Source of the DNA: JAICSD01 sp963836665
GTDB taxonomy: Bacteria > Acidobacteriota > Vicinamibacteria > Vicinamibacterales > 2-12-FULL-66-21
Direction of reading: 5' to 3'
Length of the DNA stretch: 64,000 bases
NCBI GenBank assembly: GCA_963836665.1
Contig: CAWIKL010000001.1
Span: 3,941,160-4,005,159 of the forward strand
In this document: positions 17,892 to 27,759 of the stretch, in pieces
How positions within the stretch are numbered: position 1 is the first letter of the stretch
How the letters are laid out: the number at the start of each line of letters is the position of its first letter
Notes under the pieces: generated by a model
Seen by the model: the letters and a program-made list of their open reading frames with translations, nothing else
Database searches by the model: none
Told to the model about the DNA's origin: nothing
Position numbers and translations under genes: made by a program

Positions 17892-20602
17892 CGGGACGGT
17901 GTCAGCCGATACGCCGCCGCGACGGGGCGGAGAGGTCGATCGAACCACATCGGCCGGCGCGTGCCGTCGGGACCGGGCGCTGGGCGGGTGCGCTGCATCC
18001 ACTCTTTATACGCCTCGTGTGCCTTTTCTGTATCAACTTCGATATCGCCGTAATGGTCGGTGGTTCCCGCCTTCTCCAGCCGCACGCGCTGGTGCCAGCA
18101 GTGCATGCCGCTGACCGGATCGGGCTGGACCGGGAATGTCAGGTTCTGGTGGACGCCGACTTCGCTCCACCACAGGCGCTGGCTGTCAGGATCGTTGCTG
18201 ACAAACGGCCGCGCGCCGTGCACCTGCCGCATGACGTACTTTCCGCCGTCGCCCTTGGCGATGGTGACGAGAGCGGTCGAGTTCCGCGCGCCTCCGAGGT
18301 CTTCATTGAGACGCCACCGTCCCAGGTGATGTGACATGCCGACCACCCCTGGACGGATACCTTCGGTGACCCAGGCGCGGGTCACGAACCAGCCGATCCG
18401 CGTGTGTACCTTGACGAGATCGCCGGTGCGAAGGCCGTAGCGGCGGGCGTCCTCGGTGGCGATCCACAACGGGTTGGTGTGCGAAATCTCGTAGAGCCAT
18501 TTCACCGCCGATCGCGTGTGCACCAGCGTCGGCAGGCGAAAATTCGGCAGCAGGTCGAATTCCCCTTCCTCGCGCTTGAGCTCGCGCCAGTGGACATGCC
18601 CGGGCACGTAACGCGGGATGGCGTGCTCGGGCCAGCCCCACTGCGCCAGCGTCGGCGAGAAAAATTCCAGCTTGCGTGACGGCGTGTTGAAGCCGGCCCG
18701 TGTCACCCCATCGACCACGACGCCCGAGGTCGTCTTTGCCTCGGCGTCGGTCAGTGGCCGTTCGTGAGCGCGGCTGTAACTTCGGTCCGACACCTTGAAC
18801 ACGCCGTACTTGCGCATGTACTGCAAAGGCGTGAGTTGCTCCTTCGCCGCCGCCTCGGGTAGTCCAGGCACGGAGTGCTCGAACATCCAACCGTAGTACT
18901 CGTCCATCGTGATCGGCTGGCCCGGGCGGGCCGGGCTCTCGAAGAAGCGGCGGATGCCGAGCGACCCGTCCGGATCGATCTTCCAGCTGAGCGCGACCCA
19001 GAACTCCGATTCTTCCCACACTTCGCCGGGGTTCGCTTCGTAGGTGGCGGTCACGGGCTGACCGCTTTTCTCGCGCGCGACGCGCAACACCGGCTGGCGG
19101 AAGCCGAGCCACTGCCCGGCGTGCGTTTCCTGGCTCATCGTGTCGTGACGTTCGGTGCCCAGTCCCATCGGCAGGATGTAGTCGGCGAACCACGCCGTCT
19201 CGCTCCACGTCGGCGAGAGGGAGACGTGCAGCCCGATCTTCGAGGCGTCCTGGAGCACTTCCATCCACGAGAAGCCGTCCGGGTTGGTCCACAGCGGGTT
19301 GTAGACGCGCGTGAAGTAGACATCGAGCTTGCCCCGTCCTTCCTTGAGGAAGTGTGGCAGCAGGTAACTGAGTTCGTGAAACGACAGCGGGAACTCGCGC
19401 GGGAACAGCAGCTCGTTCCAGTAGTCAGGGGCGGGCGGCGGATTGGGATGCTTGGGGACGAACTTGTTGGTGACGTGCAGGTTGACGCCGCCGACGCTGC
19501 CGAGGCTGCCGGTGAGGACCACGAGCAGGTAGAGACAGCGCGTGATCTGCCATCCCCACAGGTTGCCGGCCGCGGCGGCGCGCCAGCTGTGGGTGGCGAA
19601 GCGGCTGCCGGCGCGCCCGATCGCCTGCGCGGCCTGGACGATGCGCTCGGCCGGCACGCCGGTTTCCTCGGCGGCGTACTCTGGCGTGAACGGCGCGTAC
19701 TCCGACTTGAGCGCCTCGATGAAGCTTTCGAAGGTGCGCGGACGCTGCGGATGCAGTGCCTCGAGGTATTCGCGCCAGTTTACCCAGTCGCGCACGAACG
19801 CCTTGTCGTAGAGATCCTCGTCGAGCAGGATGCGCGCAATGGCGAGCAGGAGCGCTCCTTCGGTCCCCGAGTAGGCGGGCAGCCAGAGATCCGCCTTGGC
19901 CGACGAGTTCGACAGCCGCGGGTCGATGGTGATGAGCGTTGCCCCCTGCGCCTGCGCCTCGACGATCCGCTGCGCGTGCGGATTGAAGTAGTGGCCGGTC
20001 TCGAGGTGCGACGAAAGCAGCAGGATCGTCCGTGCGTTGGCGTAGTCGGGCGATGGCCGATCGGCGCCGGTCCAGAGAAAGTGGCCGAGCCGCGCCGACG
20101 AGGAGCAGACGTTGGTGTGGCTGTTGTGTCCGTCGACGCCCCACGCCTGCAGCACGCGGTTGGCGTAGCCGTCCTCGCCCGGGCGTCCGACGTGATACAT
20201 CAGCTCGTGGCGGCGTCCTTCCTGGATCGCCTTGCGGATTCGTCCGCCGATCTCGGTAAGCGCTTCGTCCCACGACACACGTTCCCACTCGCCGGCGCCG
20301 CGCGTCCCCTTGCGCCGCAGCGGGTAGAGGATGCGATCGGGATCCTCGAGCTGGTTGGGCGTGACCACGCCCTTGGCGCAGGTGCGGCCGCGGCTGCCCG
20401 GGTGCATCGGGTTGCCCTCGACCTTGCGCACGTCCATCGACTGCTTGTCGACGTATGCGAGCAGGCCGCAGGCCGACTCGCAGTTGAAGCAGATCGTCGG
20501 AATGATCCAATAGTGGCGTCGATCCTTCTTCGGCCAGCTCGTCGACTCGAAGTCGACGTAGTCGTCCCACTGGTCGGGCGGCGGATGTGATGTGAACGCC
20601 AT
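17888..20602 (-). CDS. Molybdopterin-dependent oxidoreductase, PsrA/DMSO-reductase family
   Basis: 904 residues. The N-terminal [4Fe-4S] motif is CFNCESACG followed 26 residues later by RTCAKG. Mo-bisMGD binding regions follow; the likely Mo ligand is the Cys in HTNVCSSSARLGH near residue 165, in the place occupied by Cys in nitrate and polysulfide reductases. No twin-arginine signal is visible, so it is predicted cytoplasmic unless an anchor partner exports it. It is followed by the GAF gene and preceded by a fused FeS/NrfD subunit 10 bp away, forming a three-subunit-type quinone-linked complex of the polysulfide/thiosulfate/tetrathionate reductase type. The reaction direction and substrate are unknown. 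ATG 20602 preferred over TTG 20605 given GAGGA spacing. Confidence 0.87.
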   Translation of the reverse strand: MAFTSHPPPDQWDDYVDFESTSWPKKDRRHYWIIPTICFNCESACGLLAYVDKQSMDVRKVEGNPMHPGSRGRTCAKGVVTPNQLEDPDRILYPLRRKGTRGAGEWERVSWDEALTEIGGRIRKAIQEGRRHELMYHVGRPGEDGYANRVLQAWGVDGHNSHTNVCSSSARLGHFLWTGADRPSPDYANARTILLLSSHLETGHYFNPHAQRIVEAQAQGATLITIDPRLSNSSAKADLWLPAYSGTEGALLLAIARILLDEDLYDKAFVRDWVNWREYLEALHPQRPRTFESFIEALKSEYAPFTPEYAAEETGVPAERIVQAAQAIGRAGSRFATHSWRAAAAGNLWGWQITRCLYLLVVLTGSLGSVGGVNLHVTNKFVPKHPNPPPAPDYWNELLFPREFPLSFHELSYLLPHFLKEGRGKLDVYFTRVYNPLWTNPDGFSWMEVLQDASKIGLHVSLSPTWSETAWFADYILPMGLGTERHDTMSQETHAGQWLGFRQPVLRVAREKSGQPVTATYEANPGEVWEESEFWVALSWKIDPDGSLGIRRFFESPARPGQPITMDEYYGWMFEHSVPGLPEAAAKEQLTPLQYMRKYGVFKVSDRSYSRAHERPLTDAEAKTTSGVVVDGVTRAGFNTPSRKLEFFSPTLAQWGWPEHAIPRYVPGHVHWRELKREEGEFDLLPNFRLPTLVHTRSAVKWLYEISHTNPLWIATEDARRYGLRTGDLVKVHTRIGWFVTRAWVTEGIRPGVVGMSHHLGRWRLNEDLGGARNSTALVTIAKGDGGKYVMRQVHGARPFVSNDPDSQRLWWSEVGVHQNLTFPVQPDPVSGMHCWHQRVRLEKAGTTDHYGDIEVDTEKAHEAYKEWMQRTRPAPGPDGTRRPMWFDRPLRPVAAAYRLTPSR

Positions 20603-20612
20603 CAATCCTCGA

Positions 20613-22136
20613 TCAACTGAGCGGCACGCTCTGGCCGGCGTCCACCCAGATGTACTCCCACGCGGCTCCCCCGGCGAGGGTGAGCACTGACGCGACGAGC
20701 GTGACCAGCGCCGGCGCCGACGTGCCCCCGAGCGCGAGCGTCACGAGCGGCAGCACACCGCCGGCAGTGATCGCGCCGCCCCAGAAGAGTGGCGCGTAGG
20801 CGCCACGGCGAATCGTCCGCACCGCCAGCTCGTGATGCCGCGTCGGACTCGCCGTCAGCACGTTTTCAACGAGCAAGATCACCAGGTGCGCGGCCACCGA
20901 TCCCGCCAGCGTCCAGACCAGGACCAGAGAAGCGGCGCTGCCGCCTACCCCCGGTACTGCCGACGCCAACAGCAGCACCGCCGATCCAGCGGCGCCCGAC
21001 TGCGCCAGGAGATCGATGATCGCGTACGGGCTCTGCCAGAGATCGCGTCCCCGTCCCTGCGCGAAGAGAAACCCGGTGTACGACGTCGCCAGGATCGCCA
21101 ACGCAATCGCGGGGACTGCCAGTGCCGTGAGGATCGACGTGCGGCCGAGCCATCCGGCCAGCAGCCAGAGACCACCGATCGTGCCGTGGCCGGCCAAGAA
21201 CCACGAGCCCCAGACGAGCCACGACTTCCAGTTCGATCGCGTGAGAATGTAGTAGAAGCGCTCCGGACGCTCGAGGTCCGCGACCAGCACGATCGTCGTC
21301 AAAGCGATGAACACGACGGCGATCGCCGGCGCGACGACCGCCGTGAGCGTGTTGCGAAAGCCGATCAGCCACAGGATGGCGCCGAGCAGCATCGCTCCGG
21401 TCGACACCGCCTTCATGAATAGGTAGAGCACCATGTCCAGGCCCCACGGCTTGGCGTGCGGCGCGTCGTAGTCGACGCGAGGATCGCCCGGAGACTGCGG
21501 GTCTTCCTCCGGCGCGCCGAGCGGGCGCAAGTGTACCTGCCCTTCCTTGAAGTAGAGCGGACGCACGGCGGCCTCGGGCCGGATCACGCTCTCGTCGGCG
21601 CCGAGATAGAAGATCTTCGGCCCCGTTCCCTTCTCCGGTTTGCGCACGGCGAACGCCTCGTGCTGGACGATACGCGACACTTCGCTCGACGGATCGTCGA
21701 GATCGCCAAAGATGCGGCATTGGGTCGGGCACACGATCACGCACGCCGGCAGCAGCTCGTTCTCGACGCGGTTCGCGCAGAAGTTGCACTTTTCCGCCGT
21801 GTGCGTATTCGGGTCGATGAACAGCTGATCGTAGGGGCACGCTTCCATGCAGGCGCGGCAGCCGATGCAGCTCTCGCCGTTGAGATCGACGATGCCGTCG
21901 CGGCGCTTGAAGAGTGCGCGCGTCGGGCAGATGCGCACGCACGGCGCGTCGGTGCACTGATTGCACAGGACCGGAAAGAAGAGGCGGCGGGTGTCCGGGA
22001 AAATGCCTTTTTCCACCGTCTTCACCCAGCAGCGGTTCACGCCGACCGGGATCTCGTGCTCGGCTTTACAGGCGATGGTGCAGGCGTGGCATCCGATGCA
22101 CTTGCGCAGGTCGATGGCGAACCCATAATTGGCCAT
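20613..22136 (-). CDS. Fused 4x[4Fe-4S] ferredoxin and NrfD/DmsC-like membrane subunit
   Basis: 507 residues. The first 200 form a PsrB/DmsB-type electron-transfer subunit with four cysteine clusters: CIGCHACTIACKAEH, CNQCTDAPCVRICP, CIGCRACMEACPYD and CNFCANRVENELLPACVIVC. From about residue 240 on come eight or nine membrane helices of NrfD/PsrC type, starting MKAVSTGAMLLGAILWLIG. In most organisms these are two proteins; here they are one chain, which would pass electrons between the quinone pool and the adjacent molybdoenzyme. Upstream in-frame sequence is not convincing; ATG 22136 precedes the ferredoxin start MANYGFAIDLRKC. Confidence 0.87.
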   Translation of the reverse strand: MANYGFAIDLRKCIGCHACTIACKAEHEIPVGVNRCWVKTVEKGIFPDTRRLFFPVLCNQCTDAPCVRICPTRALFKRRDGIVDLNGESCIGCRACMEACPYDQLFIDPNTHTAEKCNFCANRVENELLPACVIVCPTQCRIFGDLDDPSSEVSRIVQHEAFAVRKPEKGTGPKIFYLGADESVIRPEAAVRPLYFKEGQVHLRPLGAPEEDPQSPGDPRVDYDAPHAKPWGLDMVLYLFMKAVSTGAMLLGAILWLIGFRNTLTAVVAPAIAVVFIALTTIVLVADLERPERFYYILTRSNWKSWLVWGSWFLAGHGTIGGLWLLAGWLGRTSILTALAVPAIALAILATSYTGFLFAQGRGRDLWQSPYAIIDLLAQSGAAGSAVLLLASAVPGVGGSAASLVLVWTLAGSVAAHLVILLVENVLTASPTRHHELAVRTIRRGAYAPLFWGGAITAGGVLPLVTLALGGTSAPALVTLVASVLTLAGGAAWEYIWVDAGQSVPLS

Positions 22137-22150
22137 TCCGAGAGCACCGA

Positions 22151-25100
22151 CTATATCGCAGCCTCCCAGGCGCCAAGTGCCGCTTCGCGTGCGTCGGCGG
22201 CGAGGAGCGGAAACGTCGAGAGCACGTGCGCGAACTCGTCGCGCGTGAGACCGTAGAGCCGCGCCACTTCCGCCTGCAGTCGCGCCTCGTCGTCGGCGCA
22301 CGGCACGGCGGCGAGCCCGCGCGCCAGCGCCGCAATCGATTTCATCGCGGCAAACGGCGCATCGCAGGCGATCGGCAGCCGCTGAATCACCGCCGCCGGG
22401 ACGTGCGTCGAGCCACGCAGCCGGATGCAGAAGTTCGCCACCAGGCTGTTGAACACGCCGCACAGGAACCACTGCCGCTCCTCGTCGATCGGCTCGCGCA
22501 GGCAGAAGATCGTGTGCGTCGTCACAGCGCCGGCGGGAACGATTGCCGCGATCAGCGTCAGACGATTGGTCGCCGCCGCCACTTCTCGATATCCGAGTCG
22601 AGGGCGATCGAAGGAAGAGCGGCCGCCGAGCAGACGCTCGGCGGTTCGTCGCGGGATGAACACCGCGGCTTCGTCGACGCGTATGCGGAACGGATCGAGC
22701 AGCTTGCCCTCGAGCACCGGCAGCCCGGCGCGTCCGAAATGCCGCCGGTCGTCCGTGGCGTTCAACTCGCGGCCGAATCGCAGGTGCCAGCCGTCCCGGC
22801 TGCCGAGCGGCGGTCCGGCCGCCAGGATCCGCGCCAGCACTTCGCGGTCGCCGCTGCTGGCCAGATCCGGCACCGCGCGCGACTCGCCGTCGAAGGCCGT
22901 CAGCAGGCTCATCGGCACGTGCAGCGCCCCGGGCGGCTCGCCGCGGTCCGCGATGTCATCGAGCACCGTCGCTTCGTGCACACCGGTTTTCAGCATCAGC
23001 GCGTCGGTGCGTCCGCCAGCCGTGGCCGTGATCAGCGCGAAACGGACACCGCGATGAATCGGGAACAGGCCGTCGCGATTGTCGAGCGCCACGATCGCGT
23101 CGAGACGGCAGGCGTCGAACAACTGACGGCGCAGTGCGGCGCAGCCGCTGTCGGTCAGCACGCCGGCCGGCAGTACCGCGCCGACGCGGCCGCCCTCCGC
23201 GACGAGCTGCAGCATCCGATCCGCGAACAATTGATACAGGTTGGCGTGCCCATGCCCCTGCAGGCGGTAGCAGCCCGAGTCGCGGCTGAACCGCGTCAAC
23301 CCACCGGCGGCGGCCCAGGGCGGATTGCCGATGACGGCGTCGAAGCCGCCGCCCGGCTGCGGCGCGCCGTCGGCATCGTGAAAGACCTCAGGGAACTCCA
23401 GGGTCCAATGGAAGAAGCGCTCCCGTGCCGCGACGTCGGCCGCGGTGCGGCGCCAGCGGTCCTCGACCTCGCGCGGCAGCGCCGCGGCGACACCGCGCAG
23501 CGAAGCGGCAAATGCCGACCACGACGCACCCGCCGGCGGCTGTTCCCCGTCCGGCCAGAACCACGCGGCACACCACGCGTCGGCGAAATTGCGCCACGAG
23601 CGCAGCGGTCCGCCCGCTCCCTGCAGACGCTGGATCGTGCGCTCCTTGCGGCGCACCGCCGCCACGGTATCGTCGGACTCGGCTGCGACGGCGAGCCGCG
23701 TCCCGATCGCCGCCGAGACGCCATGGGCCCAATCGCCCCCGTCGAAGAGTGCCAATTGCCAGCGGCTCGATCGTCTGCGCCGGGCGGTTCCGGGCGGGCG
23801 GCTGGCAATGTCGGCCAGCGATGCACCCGCCAGGCTGTTGCCGCAGCGCAGATGATGATCGAGGAACGTGAGCGGGCGGTCCGCGGCCAGCGTGCAGAGC
23901 CACAGCGACAGCCGTGCCAGCTGCACGGCCGTCGGGTTGGCGTCGACGCCGAAGAGACACCGCTGCGCGATCGTGCGCCGGAATGCCGCACGGTCGGCGG
24001 CGGTAAGGTCGCCGCGATTGACGGTGCCTTCATCGACCAGCGCGTCTTCGTAGGCCGAGGCGAGAAAGCGGCACGCGGCGACCAGGAATGCGCCGCTGCC
24101 CATCGATGGATCGACGACCCGCAGGGCGAGGACTCGCGACGGCGACCGCCCCTGCACGAGTGGCGCGAGTGTGCGCCGAACCAGGAACTCGGTCATCGCG
24201 CGCGGTGTATAGAACGTCCCTGTCCGCTTGCGCCGGCCGGTCGCGGTCATGGCGATACCGCCGCCCTCGCCTGACGGGGCATACTCGAGCACCCGCTCGT
24301 AGACCGAGCCGAGCTGCTCGACGCCCAGGTCGGCGTAGGAAATCCGCTCCCGCCGATCGCCCCGCCGCCGCGTCGTCACGGCCAGCAGCACCTTGCGAAC
24401 GACCTGATCGTCCACCTGCAGCGAGTCGGCGAGCGGCGCCGACGCCGGCGCGAAGAGCCGCCCGTTGAATGGAACGACGCGCAGCGTGCCGGCAGTGCAG
24501 CCGCGGTGGGCGAGACGCGAGATCGCCTGGAGGGCCTGCCACAGTCCCGCCGCCGTGCGGCGTCCTTCGGCGGCCGGACGCAGCGATTCGATGGTGTAGC
24601 CGTCGCGATAGACAGGATGCCACTGCGGCACCAGGCCGCGGGCCTCGGCAAAGAGGAGGAAGAGGATCCGGTAGACGACCGTCAATGCGTCGGAGAGCGC
24701 GGCATCGAGCCGCGCCGGTCCTCCCTTTCGTCCGTGCGCAAGCCCGCCGACGAGCTCGACCAGTGCCGTGTCGACGCCAGCTTGGAGTGACCGTCCGACG
24801 TCGATGCGATGCTGTTCCGAGCGTTCCACGGCCGCGGCCAGTCTCTCGAACGGTGGGATCGTCCGCGCGTCGAGCAGGCGATCGAGTGCAGCGATGGCCG
24901 TATCCTCGACCGCCAGCGACTCGAGGTCGACGTCAATCGCGCGCTGCGAGTAAGCGCGGAGCAGGTCGACGATGCGCAGCGTGACGCCGTTGGTGCCGAC
25001 CCACCACCGCGCGCCGGCTGTCCGGCGCGGCGTCGCCCGGCGCAGGCGCCGCAAGTCCCCGTTCCACGCGGCCGCGGCGAGCACCAGCGCGTGCGGGCCC

Positions 25101-25339
25101 TGCGCCGGCACGACTGCCGTCACGGCGGAAGCGGTACTGTCGACGATCTCCGCAGCGGCGCCGCACGTAGCGGCGAGCGGGGCGGCGAGCAGATCGAATA
25201 CCTGTCGCGCGCCGCTTGCTGGACCGAGCCGCGCCAGCGCCGACACGACGACCTGCCGAAGGTGACCAGTCGCGGATTCTTCGGCGCCGAGCGCCTGCAG
25301 CACATCGAGCGATGCCAGCGAGCCGGAGAATGTCCTCAT
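22151..25339 (-). CDS. Eco57I/PglX-like N6-adenine DNA methylase
   Basis: About 1062 residues. The catalytic SAM motif reads VVDPSMGSGAFLVAACRFL and the target-adenine motif IV is GNPPWA; between them is LARLSLWLCTLAADRPLTFL, typical of Eco57I-type and PglX-like enzymes. The C-terminal third looks like a target-recognition domain (FLCGVFNSLVANFCIRL). No nuclease motif was recognised by eye, though an N-terminal nuclease or structural region cannot be excluded. The start ATG overlaps the stop of the helicase gene (ATGA at 25336-25339; ATG 25345 is an alternative). Together they resemble a two-gene restriction, BREX- or DISARM-like module. Confidence 0.82.
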   Translation of the reverse strand: MRTFSGSLASLDVLQALGAEESATGHLRQVVVSALARLGPASGARQVFDLLAAPLAATCGAAAEIVDSTASAVTAVVPAQGPHALVLAAAAWNGDLRRLRRATPRRTAGARWWVGTNGVTLRIVDLLRAYSQRAIDVDLESLAVEDTAIAALDRLLDARTIPPFERLAAAVERSEQHRIDVGRSLQAGVDTALVELVGGLAHGRKGGPARLDAALSDALTVVYRILFLLFAEARGLVPQWHPVYRDGYTIESLRPAAEGRRTAAGLWQALQAISRLAHRGCTAGTLRVVPFNGRLFAPASAPLADSLQVDDQVVRKVLLAVTTRRRGDRRERISYADLGVEQLGSVYERVLEYAPSGEGGGIAMTATGRRKRTGTFYTPRAMTEFLVRRTLAPLVQGRSPSRVLALRVVDPSMGSGAFLVAACRFLASAYEDALVDEGTVNRGDLTAADRAAFRRTIAQRCLFGVDANPTAVQLARLSLWLCTLAADRPLTFLDHHLRCGNSLAGASLADIASRPPGTARRRRSSRWQLALFDGGDWAHGVSAAIGTRLAVAAESDDTVAAVRRKERTIQRLQGAGGPLRSWRNFADAWCAAWFWPDGEQPPAGASWSAFAASLRGVAAALPREVEDRWRRTAADVAARERFFHWTLEFPEVFHDADGAPQPGGGFDAVIGNPPWAAAGGLTRFSRDSGCYRLQGHGHANLYQLFADRMLQLVAEGGRVGAVLPAGVLTDSGCAALRRQLFDACRLDAIVALDNRDGLFPIHRGVRFALITATAGGRTDALMLKTGVHEATVLDDIADRGEPPGALHVPMSLLTAFDGESRAVPDLASSGDREVLARILAAGPPLGSRDGWHLRFGRELNATDDRRHFGRAGLPVLEGKLLDPFRIRVDEAAVFIPRRTAERLLGGRSSFDRPRLGYREVAAATNRLTLIAAIVPAGAVTTHTIFCLREPIDEERQWFLCGVFNSLVANFCIRLRGSTHVPAAVIQRLPIACDAPFAAMKSIAALARGLAAVPCADDEARLQAEVARLYGLTRDEFAHVLSTFPLLAADAREAALGAWEAAI

Positions 25340-27759
25340 CGCCATGCCAGCAGGACCGCCGCGACGGTGCACTCGAGCCGAACGTCGAGACGCGCGGCAA
25401 GAACGCGAAGACGCCCTTCGTGCTCGCGGCCGCGCGATTCCGCCGTGGTGACCCTCCGCTCGAGATCCACGAGGGCGCGGCGATCGAACAGGCCGGGCTG
25501 CACTTCGCCGGTGACGTCCGCGCTACTCAGCAGGCACCTTTCGCGCGCGACGCGAGCGGCGAGCGCGGTTCGATGCGCGGCGGCGGCTCCCTCGAACCAC
25601 TCGCTCAGCGGCCCCAGCGACGTCAATAGCGGCTCGATCCGTTCAATCGCGCGGGCGGCGCGAAGGCGCGCCTCGCGGTGTGACCGCGGATGGTCGTAGG
25701 CGGCGTCGGCGAGGTGTACGACGAACGGTTGTTCGGCGAGGACACCGGAATCACTGACGATCGCGGCGCGGACGACCGCCAGGGCGCCGGTGGTGAGGCA
25801 GGGGCCGGCGCGAATGGCTGCCACCGGGACAGTGAGCAGCTGTTCGGCCGCCGGCGCGCCGCTTCGAAGCGCTGCCGCGATCGCCGCCGTCGGGTAGTCG
25901 CGAACCGATGGCCGGTGCAGCGGCGGCACGGACGCCGCCGCTTCGTCGAGATCGGCCGCCACGCCCGTGATGACACTGCGCGCCGTGCGCGCCTCGGAGA
26001 GCAACGAGGCCAGGCGATCGCGCTCACCAAGTGTGGCCGCGACGCGGCCCAGTCGCCGCGCCAGCGCCGCCACGACGAAGTCCTCCGCGGTGTCGCGCGC
26101 GACGAGACTGATGGCGTGCACGGCGCGGCGCTGACCGATCCGATCGACGCGGCCGATGCGCTGCTCGAGTCGGGCCGGGTTCCACGGCAGTTCGTAGTTG
26201 ACGACCATCCGGCACCGCTGCTGAAGGTTCAACCCTTCGGCCGCCGCGTCGGTGGCGAGCAGGATGCCCCCGCATTCATTGAACCGTCGCTGCACCGCGG
26301 ATCGTTCGGCGGCCGTCAAGCCGCCGTGCAGCTGCAGTGCGCGCGGCAGAGACAGCGCGAGGGCGCGCAGCGTATCGCGGTATTCGGTGAAGACGATGAG
26401 CGGCTCGGTGCGAAGCCTCGCGACCAGCCGCCGCAGCAGGCGGGCCTTCGAGTCGGTGGCGGCGGCCCGGGCCGCTGCCTCGACCAGTGCGGCGAGCCAT
26501 CGCCGCTCGCGGACCGGATCGGCCAGCCCCGGGGTGCCCAGCGCGGCTTCCGGCAGGACGTCGTCCGACTCCGCCTGCTCGCCGAAGAGCGACAGCTGCT
26601 CCGGCGTCGGGGCGACGCCGCGCAGCAACTCCTGCCGGCGGACCAGCGATCGCAGCGCGGCAGTGGGGGATGACAACGCGCGCTTACGCAGGACCGTCAT
26701 CGCAAGCCGCGCGCCGTCGGATTCGGTCGCGGCGTTGCGCCACACGTTGCGCGTGTAACGTTCCAGCAGGCGTTGCAGCCGGCTTTCGGTCCGGCCGATG
26801 CGCACGGTCGCGAAGCGATGGCGCCGCCGCCGCCCGTCGCCCACTTCGTCGCGCGACCGGCGGAACATCACCGGCTCGCCATCGCCGGCACATGCGCCGA
26901 GCGTGAGGATCGACGTGAATCCGGCGATGTCGCCCGAGAACGGCGTTGCGGTGATCATGACGATCCGCCGTGAGCGCGCTCCGACGCCGGCCAGCATCCT
27001 ATGACGGTCGGTCGGCGCGCTGGCGCCGTGTACCTCGTCGGCGATGAGGAGGTCCCACGTCACCTCGGCGAGCGACTGTGCGACGTCCGTCCGCTTGAGA
27101 AAATCAATCGACCCGAGATAGATCCCGGGCGCGGCCCACGGGCTGACGTCAGCCGGACGATCGGCCACGGCCGCTCGCAGCCACGTCGCGTCGACGCGCG
27201 CGGCATCGAGCGAGAAGATCCGGGACAACTCCGCGATCCACTGTTCGCACAGCCCCGCCGGTGGGGCGATGAGCGCGCGCGCGCCCGGTTCGCGCGCGAA
27301 GAGATCGGCGAGGATCCACCCAGCCTGGACGGTCTTGCCAAGCCCGACCTCGTCGGCGAGGAGCACGCGTGATACGCCAGAGGCGACCGCGATGGCGGGC
27401 GCCAGCTGATACGGCAGCACGTCGCCGTGAAACGCGCCCCGGGGTAAACGCGGGTCGATCGTTCTCGCCAGGGTAGTGCCTGCACGGCGCGCCCACACAC
27501 TCAATCCTGTAACGCGTAGCTTTCGCCGAGTCCCGTCCGGCGTGGGACGGTCGAACGGCCAGAGCAGGACGCGCGACTCGCCGTCAGCCGCGCGCAGGTG
27601 CAGTTCCTGGCAGTCCGCATGCTCGACGCACGCCTGTACCTGCCAGCGGCTGCCTCTCACGGCGACGCTGACGCCAGCGGCGACGCCAGTCGGTAGCGGC
27701 GGTAACATCGCCGCTTCGAGATCGCGGTGTTCTGCCTCGTCGATGGGATTTCCAGCCAT
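25336..27759 (-). CDS. SNF2-type DEAD/DEAH helicase, translocase partner of the methylase
   Basis: 807 residues. Walker A is DEVGLGKTVQAGW, Walker B is DEVH, motif III is TATPF, and the C-terminal RecA lobe has TDAAAEGLNLQ and QRIGRVDRIGQ. These are the SNF2/DrmD-like motifs. An extra region of about 230 residues after the helicase core shows no recognised motif. It is coupled to the downstream methylase by a stop/start overlap, which suggests they work together on DNA, as helicase-methylase pairs do in phage-defence systems. No other defence genes (drmA/B/C, brx genes) are seen in the window. Confidence 0.82.
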   Translation of the reverse strand: MAGNPIDEAEHRDLEAAMLPPLPTGVAAGVSVAVRGSRWQVQACVEHADCQELHLRAADGESRVLLWPFDRPTPDGTRRKLRVTGLSVWARRAGTTLARTIDPRLPRGAFHGDVLPYQLAPAIAVASGVSRVLLADEVGLGKTVQAGWILADLFAREPGARALIAPPAGLCEQWIAELSRIFSLDAARVDATWLRAAVADRPADVSPWAAPGIYLGSIDFLKRTDVAQSLAEVTWDLLIADEVHGASAPTDRHRMLAGVGARSRRIVMITATPFSGDIAGFTSILTLGACAGDGEPVMFRRSRDEVGDGRRRRHRFATVRIGRTESRLQRLLERYTRNVWRNAATESDGARLAMTVLRKRALSSPTAALRSLVRRQELLRGVAPTPEQLSLFGEQAESDDVLPEAALGTPGLADPVRERRWLAALVEAAARAAATDSKARLLRRLVARLRTEPLIVFTEYRDTLRALALSLPRALQLHGGLTAAERSAVQRRFNECGGILLATDAAAEGLNLQQRCRMVVNYELPWNPARLEQRIGRVDRIGQRRAVHAISLVARDTAEDFVVAALARRLGRVAATLGERDRLASLLSEARTARSVITGVAADLDEAAASVPPLHRPSVRDYPTAAIAAALRSGAPAAEQLLTVPVAAIRAGPCLTTGALAVVRAAIVSDSGVLAEQPFVVHLADAAYDHPRSHREARLRAARAIERIEPLLTSLGPLSEWFEGAAAAHRTALAARVARERCLLSSADVTGEVQPGLFDRRALVDLERRVTTAESRGREHEGRLRVLAARLDVRLECTVAAVLLAWR

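Noticed and set aside
18875..20590. 571-codon plus-strand ORF opposite the molybdoenzyme
   Set aside because: Antisense shadow; the minus strand carries the cysteine cluster and Mo motifs.
21914..24274. 786-codon plus-strand ORF
   Set aside because: Antisense to the FeS/NrfD and methylase genes; extremely Arg-rich, no domain.
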